A program made the position numbers and the translations under genes. The notes below the pieces were generated by a model. The model did not search any database and was not told the DNA's origin. It worked only from the letters and a program-made list of their open reading frames with translations. Shown one piece after another: positions 1 through 8,548 of a stretch of 64,000 bases of DNA. Source of the stretch: Olleya sp. Hel_I_94 (GTDB lineage Bacteria; Bacteroidota; Bacteroidia; Flavobacteriales; Flavobacteriaceae); the NCBI RefSeq assembly GCF_007827365.1, contig NZ_VISI01000002.1, forward strand, positions 687,001 through 751,000, given 5' to 3'. Position 1 is the first letter of the stretch. Each line of letters opens with the position of its first letter.

Positions 1-1925
1 TCTATGTTTAATTGGTTGATTCTAGCGTCTACTTTACGTTTAAAGTCAGTATCTGCAATAGTTGCAACGTTGTCTAAATATCTTACCACTTCTTGTCTTC
101 TAATTTCTGAAAAGTTTAAACCTTTCATGTTAGATTTCATTAATTCTTGTAACATATTGAATTTAGTATCATAATCTTTTTTGAAATACGTTTCCGGATT
201 ATCAAACCAGCTTTGTTCTAAATCAAAATCTGTTAAACGTAGCGACACTGCACTTTGGATATTACGCACATCTCTGGAAGAGAAAAATGGAAATATCTTC
301 TGAATCTCTTTATATAAAGTCGCATAAAATTGGTGCGAGTTTGTTTTATGTTGTGTTTCTGCTTTATCGTAAGCTTCTAAAACACGTAATTCCGTTGGTT
401 TATCTGACACGTTTAAGATTTCTCCCATATTGGTTGCTAGTCCTTGATCCTGTAAATATTTATAATCTGCAGGTCCTTGCATGTTAACAAACTCTGGCAT
501 AGTCTTATCCAGTTTACTCCACCATAAATGATCTTGATCTAAAAAATCATGTTCACTACGTGCACCATCAATTTTAAAACGACCTTGGACACGTGATATA
601 ACTGCTTTATCTAACATTTCTGGAAGGTTAGTAAACAACCCAATCGAGCTGTTACCATAATTAACTGCGTAAGCACCTTCTGTATATCTTAAAAAGACAC
701 CAATGACCTCTTTTACACCTGCAGACACACCTTGTGCTGTACGTTCTTGCAGGTTATTTTCAGCATCATCGATAGGTGCAAAAATTAATTTTGAAGGATC
801 TTGCATTGGTTTCATCCAATCCACCATCTTCTCGGCAGATCCACCTTGAAATGTACTAATTAAAGTATCTGGCATTGGGTGGAATAAAAACGGAATGTCT
901 AAATGATCACAATGTTCTTTTAATCTAGTTGCTATTGCAGCAATTAACATACTTTTTCCTGTTCCAGGAATACCGTAACCCATAAAAACTGGCATAAAAC
1001 CACCAAGCTCTTGAAAGGGGTTTTTCTTTGCTTCAAAATCGTAACTCAACATACGTTCCGTCAAACGTCTTGCAAAGTGTTTTGCATCTCTGTTACCTAC
1101 AATTTGCTCGAATTGAATTTTATTAAACTCAACACTTTTTGCGGTACCTTGAAAGGTGTTTTCCCATCCTGAAATAGCAAAATCACTGTTCTCTAGTTTA
1201 TATGTTCTGTCAACGATAGTCTCAGTATATTCTAAGTTGCTTCTGCGTAAACTGATTTCGGTTAACAAAGCTTCAAAATATACTACTGTAAAATCTGCAA
1301 CGTCTTTGTCAGATTTTACAATATCTGGATGTGCTAAATATTTATCATAATAAAATAACGCACAAGAGACCCCTTTTAATGGTGATAGTAATGAGACTTC
1401 TGGAATACCAGCAAATTTTTGCTTCATAACACTTAAATCGTCAGAAGCATGAGGTTTTAACAAGTGTAAAATTTTATAAGCAGTCGCAAATAACATAAAC
1501 GCACTTGCTGTTTGCATCTTACTTTCATACTCACGTCTACCATCATTATCCAAAGCCGATTTACGCTCGTTTAGACTAGATAAACCTGAGGCATCATAAT
1601 AACTGTCTTTTATCCAAATCCCTAACGTTAAACCTTCTTGAACTGCGTATAATGTTTGATTTAAAAGAATTGGTATGGCTACCGAATCTGGTAATAATCG
1701 CTTTTTTAATGCTAAAATGGTTTTTGAAACCGAAGTGATTGATGCAGACGATCCGTTATTTGCTTTAGACAAGTATAATAATATTGACTCATCTTTAGCG
1801 TCTTTATCTTTATTTTTTGCTCGAGAACCTTGTTCCCAACTGATACTTTTTAAGTATGATGAAGCTTCGTCACGTAAAACGTCTAATTCTGATTTTTTTA
1901 TAGGGAAGGTTGAGTTGTGTTCCAT
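1..1925 (-). CDS. AAA+ family ATPase, C-terminus cut by the window edge
   Basis: The frame is open from the ATG at 1925 to the left edge, giving at least 641 residues. A Walker A loop (GYGIPGTGKS) lies near residue 320 and a Walker B-like strand (LIFAPIDDAENN) near residue 382, with DD where DE is usual. TNLPEMLDKAVISRVQGRF follows and looks like the sensor-1 and arginine-finger region. The 300 residues before the ATPase core have no motif I recognise and may be a substrate or partner domain. It is last in a minus-strand cluster with a 353-residue unknown, a small membrane protein and a coiled-coil protein, so a remodelling ATPase acting on one of them is plausible. The AAA+ call is firm; the substrate is unknown. 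Confidence 0.8.
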   Translation of the reverse strand, partial: MEHNSTFPIKKSELDVLRDEASSYLKSISWEQGSRAKNKDKDAKDESILLYLSKANNGSSASITSVSKTILALKKRLLPDSVAIPILLNQTLYAVQEGLTLGIWIKDSYYDASGLSSLNERKSALDNDGRREYESKMQTASAFMLFATAYKILHLLKPHASDDLSVMKQKFAGIPEVSLLSPLKGVSCALFYYDKYLAHPDIVKSDKDVADFTVVYFEALLTEISLRRSNLEYTETIVDRTYKLENSDFAISGWENTFQGTAKSVEFNKIQFEQIVGNRDAKHFARRLTERMLSYDFEAKKNPFQELGGFMPVFMGYGIPGTGKSMLIAAIATRLKEHCDHLDIPFLFHPMPDTLISTFQGGSAEKMVDWMKPMQDPSKLIFAPIDDAENNLQERTAQGVSAGVKEVIGVFLRYTEGAYAVNYGNSSIGLFTNLPEMLDKAVISRVQGRFKIDGARSEHDFLDQDHLWWSKLDKTMPEFVNMQGPADYKYLQDQGLATNMGEILNVSDKPTELRVLEAYDKAETQHKTNSHQFYATLYKEIQKIFPFFSSRDVRNIQSAVSLRLTDFDLEQSWFDNPETYFKKDYDTKFNMLQELMKSNMKGLNFSEIRRQEVVRYLDNVATIADTDFKRKVDARINQLNI

Positions 1926-2059
1926 GTAATTTTAGTTTTCGGTTTTTAGTCGCAGTATACAGTGATTACTCAAAATGCTTACGCTTCTTAAACTTTGAAT
2001 ATTTATTTATTTTTAAAATCGCAAGACTACAAAACTGAGACTGCGATGGTAAATTCTTT

Positions 2060-3121
2060 TTAATTTTTATCAATTTTTAAATCAGATACCTGAAAAGGTG
2101 GTTTTGCCAACTTATTCATAATCTCTGGATTTTTATTGTATAGTAATTGGATGATACGATGTGGTGCAAATACGTAACCTTCTTTTATTGGTGTACCCCA
2201 ATTTTGGAGTGTTTGTTTGCTAAAATATCCACCTTCTTTAAATTGGCCTCCTGTAAATACTTCGTGCACTTTAAAAGACAAAGCATAAGCTTCTAAAGGA
2301 ATTTCTTTTTTACCTATTGCTTCTAGTATGGTGTGCGTTAAATCGTTATCATCTTTTGCAAATACGTTATGAAAAGCACCTATATCCAAACGTTTTATGT
2401 GTTTTGGAAATACATTTTTTAATCGTCTATCAATACCATAAGCCATAGTATCCATATTCATTTTACGATCTGCTACTGTTTTTAAAGTGTCATATATGTC
2501 TTCTTTTTCTTTTAATGGATCTTTACCATCATAATCAAAGTACATATAGCAAATAAAGGGACGGTTTAAGGAGACATCGTAAAAACTCCAACTGGTCATG
2601 TAAGTTGCCTTACTACCTTCTGGTGCTTTTATAATTTTACCTTGTACAAAACGGTTAAAAATATATTGCTGCTCTACTGATGTGTAATATACTATTGATG
2701 CTGCTTGAAATAATTTATCACGCCTAACAGGTTGTTTTTTGCGTAATAATTGGTCCAGAAATTCGTCTTGAAGTTCTGACACATCTTTTAATTTGTTTAA
2801 ATAGTTGTCGCGTAAAGACAGGTCGTTATATAGGTATCTAAACTCTAAATAATTAGGAAAACCAGAATCTGTAACGTCTACCTTCATGTTGTCTTCCTCA
2901 TCGTACATGTATTTGACACGCATGGCTTCTATGGAGTATAGTAGTAAGTCGCAGTATTGTTTAAAGAAAACAATTTCTTGTGGAGTACATAAGCCATTTT
3001 GTTGTACGCCAACAATTAATTCTTTTAAGGCAAAATCTACCTTTTTGTGATAAAACACATATTGATCTTTACTATCTAATATAGATGAATCTAATGGTGT
3101 GACAATGTGGTTTATACTCAT
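2060..3121 (-). CDS. hypothetical protein in AAA+/coiled-coil cluster
   Basis: A 353-residue soluble protein with no signal peptide or membrane segment and a mixed, charged composition. I do not recognise its family. The central part is rich in aromatic residues (SFYDVSLNRPFICYMYFDYDG), and the C-terminal part has APHRIIQLLYNKNPEIM. It sits 134 bp upstream of the AAA+ ATPase gene and downstream of a small membrane protein gene, all on the minus strand, so it is probably co-expressed with the ATPase as a partner or adaptor. That functional link is inferred only from position. Confidence 0.7.
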   Translation of the reverse strand: MSINHIVTPLDSSILDSKDQYVFYHKKVDFALKELIVGVQQNGLCTPQEIVFFKQYCDLLLYSIEAMRVKYMYDEEDNMKVDVTDSGFPNYLEFRYLYNDLSLRDNYLNKLKDVSELQDEFLDQLLRKKQPVRRDKLFQAASIVYYTSVEQQYIFNRFVQGKIIKAPEGSKATYMTSWSFYDVSLNRPFICYMYFDYDGKDPLKEKEDIYDTLKTVADRKMNMDTMAYGIDRRLKNVFPKHIKRLDIGAFHNVFAKDDNDLTHTILEAIGKKEIPLEAYALSFKVHEVFTGGQFKEGGYFSKQTLQNWGTPIKEGYVFAPHRIIQLLYNKNPEIMNKLAKPPFQVSDLKIDKN

Positions 3122-3181
3122 TTTAATTGTTCAATATTCAGTTGTTATAGTCCGTTTTAAGTCTGTTATAACTTGATTGTT

Positions 3182-3376
3182 TTAGTTGTGATTAACTTTT
3201 TTATTGGTCATATATTTAATGAAAGTCCAAACTAGAAAACTTGGAAAAAATATAATATTTGACCAACCAATTACTTGACCTGTAATTGTATTACTGATTT
3301 TTAGGATGTAAATACCATTTAAAACAAAACCTATCATTATTATGATTGCCATTACTAGTCTTAATTGTTTTGACAT
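3182..3376 (-). CDS. small two-helix membrane protein
   Basis: A 64-residue protein with two hydrophobic stretches (about residues 7-26 and 36-55) and a basic C-terminus (KYMTNKKVNHN), consistent with a small inner-membrane hairpin. It is on the minus strand 60 bp before the 353-residue gene and inside the AAA+/coiled-coil cluster. Its length and lack of homologues I can name make this a moderate call. It could be a chance ORF, but the strand, spacing and membrane pattern favour a real gene. Confidence 0.5.
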   Translation of the reverse strand: MSKQLRLVMAIIIMIGFVLNGIYILKISNTITGQVIGWSNIIFFPSFLVWTFIKYMTNKKVNHN

Positions 3377-3423
3377 TTTACTATTGACTTTTATTTTTGA
3401 TTTGCACTTTAAGGTTTGAGTAA

Positions 3424-3524
3424 GCGCGTTAAGGATTGAAGTGGCATCCTTTTGCTTTTTTGCAAAAGATATAACGTAAAGCCTGACCTACTTTAGCTAA
3501 TTAAAAGCTAAAGTAGGTAACGCT
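3424..3524 (-). repeat. dispersed intergenic element, copy A
   Basis: Read on the minus strand, this stretch starts AGCGTTACC, passes GGTCAGGCTTTA, an ATATCTTTTGC / GCAAAAGGATGCCA hairpin, and ends CTTAACGCGC. A plus-strand copy at 39137-39226 has the same order of blocks. It carries a perfect 13-bp inverted repeat (3486-3498 with 3506-3518, 7-nt loop) and a 7-bp hairpin (3449-3455 with 3462-3468). It lies between the coiled-coil gene and the small membrane gene. Confidence 0.7.
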
Positions 3525-3533
3525 AAACTAATT

Positions 3534-4874
3534 TTAAGACAATAAATCGTCGTTTGATGCTTCTGGTTTTGGTGCTCCTGCTGGTGCATCATCTCCTGAA
3601 GGTGTTGTGTTATCTGAGTTGTAATACTCTTCAAAAATCTCTTTCATGTCAATACCGTAACGGTCTGCAAAATTCTTTTGGATATCCACATCTTTTGCTC
3701 TAATCTCATGCAACGCCTCTGCATAACTGCGATAAACGCCTTGCATAACTTTTTCGTGCACTGGAATGTTGTCCATCATTTCTTGACGTGCTCTTGCACT
3801 TGCGGTATGCATTGATGCTAAGGTCTCTCCGATATGCTCATCTGTTTTAACTCCTAAATGCTCTAAAATAGCAGCAAACTCTTGATCTGTACGTGCTTTT
3901 AAAGCCACGACATAACCGTCGTAATATTTAAGACGCTCTTCTGTGTCTGACTTTAATTTAGCACGATGCGTTTGCAAATTACTACGTAATGAAGTCAATA
4001 CTTTGATTGTTAAATTATGCTTGTGTACAAAACTATCTTTAGAGGCAGCAAGGGTTGTATAGGCGTTTTTAAGTCCTTCTAACTCTTCAACTTCTTGCTC
4101 TAGTTTTGTTACTTTTGATAACGCTTCAGAGTATTCTGTAGATTGTTTATCTGCAACTTCTTCTAGCGCTTGACGTGCTTGTTTAAGTAATGCGTATTGC
4201 GTTTCTAATTTAGCTTCAGTTTCGGCTTTTTTCTCTAAAGCTTTGGTATGGTTTTTAGAGGCTTCTACGATTGCATCTTGTAACTTATCTTCTACTTCTT
4301 TGATTTCTACCTCACGATTTTTAAGACGTGTTACTGCTGCTTGAGATTTGTACGACAACTCACTTAATAGTGTTTGTATATCTGCACTCTCGATACGTTC
4401 TTGAAACATTGCTTTTGCTTTGTTGTCTGCTCCTGCACGTACTTTTTCCGCTGCTTCTAAAGCTTTTTCAGCAGCTTTAATTTTGCTTTTACGTCCCCAA
4501 AGGTTATTCCACCATGTGTCAGGTTTGTTTTGCGCGTCTTCTAACTCGATTTTAGAACGCTCTAATGCTTTTTGAGCATCGTCAATTACTTTTTGTTCTT
4601 TATCATTTAATGATGAAAAACGCTCAAATAAAATACCAACCTCGTCTTGGTAATCTGTTAAGTCTTTAATAGCATCTAAAAGTGTGGTACGATCTTTTTC
4701 TGCCATACCAACAACGTCGTCCAACGTTGCGTTTAAGATTTTTTGACGACTTTCTGGATCGTCCTCTTGCGCTAATTTGGATTTCATGGTATCAATTGCT
4801 TTTCCCCAATTGACATCTACTTTCTCTGTTTTTTCGTTAGCGTTTGTTTCTAATAAATCAAAATCATCAGACAT
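3534..4874 (-). CDS. long coiled-coil cytoplasmic protein
   Basis: A 446-residue, highly charged protein dominated by Glu/Lys/Ala heptad-like sequence from about residue 75 to 310, a predicted long coiled coil. A short tryptophan-rich break (DTWWNNLWGRK) occurs near residue 120. The C-terminal 40 residues are acidic and disordered (PSGDDAPAGAPKP). There is no signal peptide or membrane segment. The helical layout is loosely reminiscent of TelA-type toxic-anion-resistance proteins, but I see no diagnostic TelA motif. It is the first gene of the minus-strand cluster that ends in an AAA+ ATPase. A scaffold or filament-forming substrate of that ATPase is one possibility. Confidence 0.7.
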   Translation of the reverse strand: MSDDFDLLETNANEKTEKVDVNWGKAIDTMKSKLAQEDDPESRQKILNATLDDVVGMAEKDRTTLLDAIKDLTDYQDEVGILFERFSSLNDKEQKVIDDAQKALERSKIELEDAQNKPDTWWNNLWGRKSKIKAAEKALEAAEKVRAGADNKAKAMFQERIESADIQTLLSELSYKSQAAVTRLKNREVEIKEVEDKLQDAIVEASKNHTKALEKKAETEAKLETQYALLKQARQALEEVADKQSTEYSEALSKVTKLEQEVEELEGLKNAYTTLAASKDSFVHKHNLTIKVLTSLRSNLQTHRAKLKSDTEERLKYYDGYVVALKARTDQEFAAILEHLGVKTDEHIGETLASMHTASARARQEMMDNIPVHEKVMQGVYRSYAEALHEIRAKDVDIQKNFADRYGIDMKEIFEEYYNSDNTTPSGDDAPAGAPKPEASNDDLLS

Positions 4875-4973
4875 ATATATTCTTGTTTTTAAGGTTGGAC
4901 AAATTTTGTGTAAGCAATTTCGTTAAAAAATATTAGTTGTGGAAATATTTGTTGCTCATATTATAAGTATTAA

Positions 4974-5002
4974 TTGTTATAAAAATGTTACAAATAATTT
5001 TG
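4974..5002 (+). promoter_or_regulatory. Bacteroidota-type promoter for the MBL lipoprotein gene
   Basis: TTG at 4974-4976 and TAATTTTG at 4995-5002 match the -33 TTG and -7 TAnnTTTG elements of Bacteroidota promoters, with 18 nt between them. The ATG of the downstream gene is 40 nt further on. Confidence 0.55.
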
Positions 5003-5042
5003 ACCAATAAAAAGTAAGTATCTTTATAATAAAATTTTTAAA

Positions 5043-5825
5043 ATGAAAAAATTAGCACTACCTATATTAACAATAGCCTTACTATTAACAAGTTGTAAAG
5101 GTGAACCTAAAACGGAAATTGTAAAAACTGAGGTTGACACTACAGAAACTGTTAGTAAAACTTTAGAAATTACACCTATTAGTCACGCAACAATGGTATT
5201 AAATTATGGTAACGAGACCATATATGTAGATCCTACAGGAGGAAAAAAAGCGTTTGAAGGTCAAAAAGACCCAACTATTATTTTAATAACAGATATACAT
5301 GGTGATCATTTAAGTATTGACACTTTAAAAGAGTTGCAACTAAACAATGCCTTGTTAGTTGTGCCTCAAGCAGTAGCTGATACATTTGAAGCAGATTTTA
5401 AGCCTATGATGCGAATTATAGCTAATGGACAAACTGCTGTGGTAAAGGATATCCCGTTAGAAGCAATTGCAATGTATAATTTACCGGAAGACGAGACCTC
5501 TAGACATCCTAAAGGACGCGGAAATGGTTATATTTTAACTTTTGGTCGAGAACGTGTTTACATCTCTGGAGATACTGAGGATATTACTGAAATGAGAGCT
5601 TTACAAAATATTGATAAAGCATTTGTATGTATGAATCTACCTTACACTATGACTGTAGATAGTGCTGCAAGTGCTGTTTTAGATTTTAAACCTAAACAAG
5701 TATATCCATTTCACTACAGAGGGAAAAATGGTTTGAGTGATGTTGCTAAATTTAAAGCGTTAGTTAATGAAGGTAATCCTGATATTGAGGTTATCCAATT
5801 AGAATGGTATCCTGAAGAAAAATAA
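5043..5825 (+). CDS. metallo-beta-lactamase-fold hydrolase lipoprotein
   Basis: A 260-residue protein with a lipoprotein signal peptide (lipobox LLTSC, Cys18). The MBL fold is shown by ISHATMVLNYG...IYVDPTGG at the N-terminus, the TDIHGDHLS metal loop near residue 82, HPKGRGNGY and the YISGDTED strand carrying the bridging Asp. In the canonical HxHxDH motif the first His is Asp here (DIHGDH). It is UlaG/UPF0173-like. It should be tethered in the periplasm; the substrate is unknown. It is transcribed divergently from the coiled-coil gene, has its own promoter, and is followed by three tiny membrane genes. Confidence 0.8.
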   Translation: MKKLALPILTIALLLTSCKGEPKTEIVKTEVDTTETVSKTLEITPISHATMVLNYGNETIYVDPTGGKKAFEGQKDPTIILITDIHGDHLSIDTLKELQLNNALLVVPQAVADTFEADFKPMMRIIANGQTAVVKDIPLEAIAMYNLPEDETSRHPKGRGNGYILTFGRERVYISGDTEDITEMRALQNIDKAFVCMNLPYTMTVDSAASAVLDFKPKQVYPFHYRGKNGLSDVAKFKALVNEGNPDIEVIQLEWYPEEK

Positions 5826-5866
5826 TTATTATATTTGGAATTGTTATATCCCCAAATTGATAAAAC

Positions 5867-6034
5867 ATGACTTTAAATGTAATTATATCAGAAATTGATA
5901 CTATTTGGCTACAAAAATTAACCACAATATTGTCCATAGCCTTATTGATAATGATTGTTTTGTGTGCCCTGAATATTTATAAAGTATACCAACTTAAGAA
6001 AGAGATTAAAAGACTTAAAACTAAACAACCATGA
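5867..6034 (+). CDS. small single-pass membrane protein (1 of 3)
   Basis: A 55-residue ORF. Its ATG lies 41 bp after the MBL lipoprotein stop. A hydrophobic helix spans about residues 20-40 (TILSIALLIMIVLCALNIY), followed by a short Lys/Arg-rich cytoplasmic tail (YQLKKEIKRLKTKQ). Its TGA overlaps the ATG of the next gene (ATGA at 6031-6034), good evidence for translational coupling and for both ORFs being real. Function unknown. Confidence 0.55.
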   Translation: MTLNVIISEIDTIWLQKLTTILSIALLIMIVLCALNIYKVYQLKKEIKRLKTKQP

Positions 6035-6219
6035 TCCAAGCTTTTCAAATAATATATGGTATACTGTTTTTTACATTAGTGTTTTTATTACCTATTTACA
6101 GATCTTATATTTTAAGAAGAAAATGGAAAAAAGCATTACACCAATTTGATATTAAAAACAATGAAATTGAGAGCATAGATTTATTCAATTACAAAACTAA
6201 TAATAATCATATTTATTAA
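6031..6219 (+). CDS. small single-pass membrane protein (2 of 3)
   Basis: A 62-residue protein with one N-terminal hydrophobic helix (about residues 5-25), then a positive stop (RRKWKK) and a polar tail. It overlaps the stop of the preceding small gene by 4 nt. It has the same architecture as its two neighbours: an N-out helix, a basic juxtamembrane stretch and a 30-35-residue hydrophilic C-terminus. I recognise no family. Confidence 0.55.
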   Translation: MIQAFQIIYGILFFTLVFLLPIYRSYILRRKWKKALHQFDIKNNEIESIDLFNYKTNNNHIY

Positions 6220-6260
6220 AGTGAATACCCACTTAATGCTAAATTAAAAAAAATATAAAC

Positions 6261-6464
6261 ATGGATTTGTGGATGATACTTGCTTTTTGGATGCTTTGTT
6301 TTGCATTTGTTTTGATTATTGTTTTATTAATGAAAAAACAAATGAAAATAGATAGAAAAGAAATTGCGCTTGATCTGGAGAATAAAAAAATAGAAACGTT
6401 ATTAAAATCACAAAAAGATAGCAATAACTATACAGATTTTACTGATGGTCATTTATATCAATAA
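6261..6464 (+). CDS. small single-pass membrane protein (3 of 3)
   Basis: A 67-residue protein with a hydrophobic helix at about residues 3-24 (ILAFWMLCFAFVLIIVLLM), then a basic KKQMKIDRKE stretch and a short helical tail. It starts 41 bp after the second small gene and is followed directly by a strong terminator at 6481. It is the last gene of the plus-strand run that begins with the MBL lipoprotein. Function unknown. Confidence 0.55.
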   Translation: MDLWMILAFWMLCFAFVLIIVLLMKKQMKIDRKEIALDLENKKIETLLKSQKDSNNYTDFTDGHLYQ

Positions 6465-6478
6465 AAAGAAGAGATAAA

Positions 6479-6510
6479 AAAAAGCAGACTAATTAGTCTG
6501 CTTTTTTTAT
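6479..6510. terminator. bidirectional intrinsic terminator
   Basis: AGCAGACTAATTAGTCTGCT hairpin flanked by A-run and T-run. It separates the plus-strand small membrane genes from convergent ettA. Confidence 0.85.
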
Positions 6511-6528
6511 GCTTAAAAATTAGTAAAC

Positions 6529-8220
6529 TTATCTTACCAATTTTTTATACTTGATACGTTTAGGCATTAAATCTCCACCTAAACGTTTTTTCTTCTTCTC
6601 TTCATACTCACTAAATCCACCTTCAAAGAAATAGACTTGAGAGTCGCCTTCAAACGCTAAAATATGCGTACAAATACGGTCTAAAAACCATCTGTCGTGA
6701 GAGATTACTACTGCACAACCAGCAAAGTTTTCTAGTCCTTCTTCTAATGCACGTAATGTATTAACATCTAAATCATTGGTAGGCTCATCTAAAAGTAAAA
6801 CGTTACCTTCCTCTTTAAGTGTCATTGCTAAGTGTAAACGGTTACGCTCTCCACCAGACAATAGTTTTACTTTTTTGTTCTGCTCACCTCCTGAGAAGTT
6901 GAAGCGACTTAAATAAGCTCTAGAATTTACTTCTTTTCCACCCATCATGATCAACTCTTGCTCATCACTAAAGTTTTGCCAAATGGTTTTTTCTGGATCA
7001 ATATTAGAGTGTTTTTGATCTACGTAAGCAATTTGAGCAGTTTCTCCTACTTTAAACTCACCTTTATCAGGCGCTTCTTCACCCATTATCATTCTAAAAA
7101 TTGTGGTTTTACCTGCTCCGTTTGGACCAATAACACCAACAATTCCTGCTTGAGGTAAATTAAAATTTAAATCTTCGTATAATAATTTATCATCATACGC
7201 TTTGCTTACACCAATCGCATCAATCACATTAGTTCCTAGACGTGGCCCATTAGGTATATAAATTTCAAGTTTTTCGTCAAGTTGTTTTTGATCTTGACTC
7301 ATTAACTTGTCATAATTTTTTAAACGTGCTTTTTGTTTTGTTTGACGACCTTTAGCACCTTGTTTAACCCATTCTAGCTCACGCTCTAAAGTTTTTTGTC
7401 GCTTAGATGCTGTTTTGCTTTCTTGAGCCATACGTTTAGATTTTTGATCTAACCAAGACGAGTAGTTTCCTTTCCATGGGATACCTTCACCTCTATCCAA
7501 TTCTAAAATCCATCCTGCTACGTTATCTAAAAAGTATCTATCGTGCGTTACAGCAATTACAGTTCCTTTATATTGTGCTAAATGGTGCTCTAACCAATGT
7601 ACTGATTCTGCATCCAAGTGGTTAGTAGGCTCATCCAATAATAAAACGTCTGGCTCTTGTAGTAATAAACGACATAAAGCCACACGACGTCTTTCTCCTC
7701 CAGACAATACACCTATTTTTTTATCACCATCTGGCGTACGTAACGCATCCATAGCAATTTCTAACTTTGTGTCTAATTCCCAAGCATTAGATGCGTCAAT
7801 TTGATCTTGAAGCTCTGCTTGACGATTCATAAGTTTTTCCATTTTGTCTGCATCACTGTAGACTTCTTCTAAACCAAACTGATCGTTAATTTTATTGTAC
7901 TCATCAAGAATAGCAACAGTTTCTGCAGCACCTTCACGCACCACTTCCATAACTGTTTTGTCGTCATCTAATTGAGGTTCTTGCTCTAAATATCCTACTG
8001 AATAACCAGGTGAAAAGACAACATCTCCTTGATAATTTTTATCTACTCCTGCTATAATTTTAAGTAATGTAGATTTACCAGAACCGTTTAGACCTAAAAT
8101 TCCAATTTTAGCGCCATAAAAGAAGCTTAAGTATATATTTTTAAGTACTGGTGTTTGAGCACTTTGAAATGTCTTGGTCAAACCAGACATTGAGAAAATT
8201 ACTTTTTTATCGTCAGACAT
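6529..8220 (-). CDS. ettA: energy-dependent translational throttle protein EttA (ABC-F ATPase)
   Basis: A 563-residue ABC-F protein with two nucleotide-binding domains in one chain and no membrane segment. Walker A loops are GLNGSGKST (about residue 43) and GPNGAGKTT (about 347). LSGGE signatures and the LLLDEPTNHLD / LLLDEPTNDLD Walker B motifs are intact. The arginine- and lysine-rich linker (about 250-310) that contacts the ribosome is present. The length matches bacterial EttA (about 555). It gates ribosome entry into elongation according to ATP/ADP ratio. It is monocistronic or paired with the 60-residue membrane gene just upstream (8270). Confidence 0.93.
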   Translation of the reverse strand: MSDDKKVIFSMSGLTKTFQSAQTPVLKNIYLSFFYGAKIGILGLNGSGKSTLLKIIAGVDKNYQGDVVFSPGYSVGYLEQEPQLDDDKTVMEVVREGAAETVAILDEYNKINDQFGLEEVYSDADKMEKLMNRQAELQDQIDASNAWELDTKLEIAMDALRTPDGDKKIGVLSGGERRRVALCRLLLQEPDVLLLDEPTNHLDAESVHWLEHHLAQYKGTVIAVTHDRYFLDNVAGWILELDRGEGIPWKGNYSSWLDQKSKRMAQESKTASKRQKTLERELEWVKQGAKGRQTKQKARLKNYDKLMSQDQKQLDEKLEIYIPNGPRLGTNVIDAIGVSKAYDDKLLYEDLNFNLPQAGIVGVIGPNGAGKTTIFRMIMGEEAPDKGEFKVGETAQIAYVDQKHSNIDPEKTIWQNFSDEQELIMMGGKEVNSRAYLSRFNFSGGEQNKKVKLLSGGERNRLHLAMTLKEEGNVLLLDEPTNDLDVNTLRALEEGLENFAGCAVVISHDRWFLDRICTHILAFEGDSQVYFFEGGFSEYEEKKKKRLGGDLMPKRIKYKKLVR

Positions 8221-8269
8221 ATAATTTTTAATTTATTTTTTAATTGCTATTTATTTAAGTCAAAAAGCT

Positions 8270-8452
8270 TTAAACGCGACCTTTAAGTGCATTAAATACC
8301 CAAGCTACAGCGAAAAAACCGACACCTACAGCTGCAAAACCCCATCCAGCAACATCGTCATATCTAAAAGCACCTAATGCTATTAATGCTAATCCTACTA
8401 TTATCATTATTGTGGTAGCCCAAGCTAACACAGTATTTTTATTCATTGCCAT
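8270..8452 (-). CDS. small two-helix membrane protein, CAL67264-like
   Basis: A 60-residue protein with two hydrophobic helices (about residues 9-28 and 35-53), separated by the conserved-looking FRYDDVAGWGFAAVGVGFF segment. From memory it closely resembles the CAL67264 family of small membrane proteins widespread in Flavobacteriia, which has no known function. It lies 49 bp upstream of ettA on the same strand and downstream of the pirin-gene terminator, so it probably heads a two-gene unit with ettA. Confidence 0.75.
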   Translation of the reverse strand: MAMNKNTVLAWATTIMIIVGLALIALGAFRYDDVAGWGFAAVGVGFFAVAWVFNALKGRV

Positions 8453-8496
8453 AATCTGTTTTTAGTAAAATGTGAATTACAAATATCGTTTATTTT

Positions 8497-8530
8497 AACA
8501 AAAAAAGCATCCTATTTAGGATGCTTTTTT
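8497..8530 (-). terminator. intrinsic terminator after the pirin gene
   Basis: AGCATCCTATTTAGGATGCT hairpin with A-run and T-run on either side. It ends the FMN reductase-MarR-pirin unit. Confidence 0.85.
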
Positions 8531-8548
8531 GATAATATTTACACAAAA

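Noticed and set aside
287..487. Plus-strand ORF inside the AAA+ ATPase gene
   Set aside because: It is antisense to a long conserved frame with clear Walker motifs, and has no protein-like motif of its own.
3534..4874. Coiled-coil protein as a TelA toxic-anion-resistance protein
   Set aside because: Only general helix and coiled-coil layout is similar; no diagnostic TelA motif is seen and no TerD-like neighbour is in the window.
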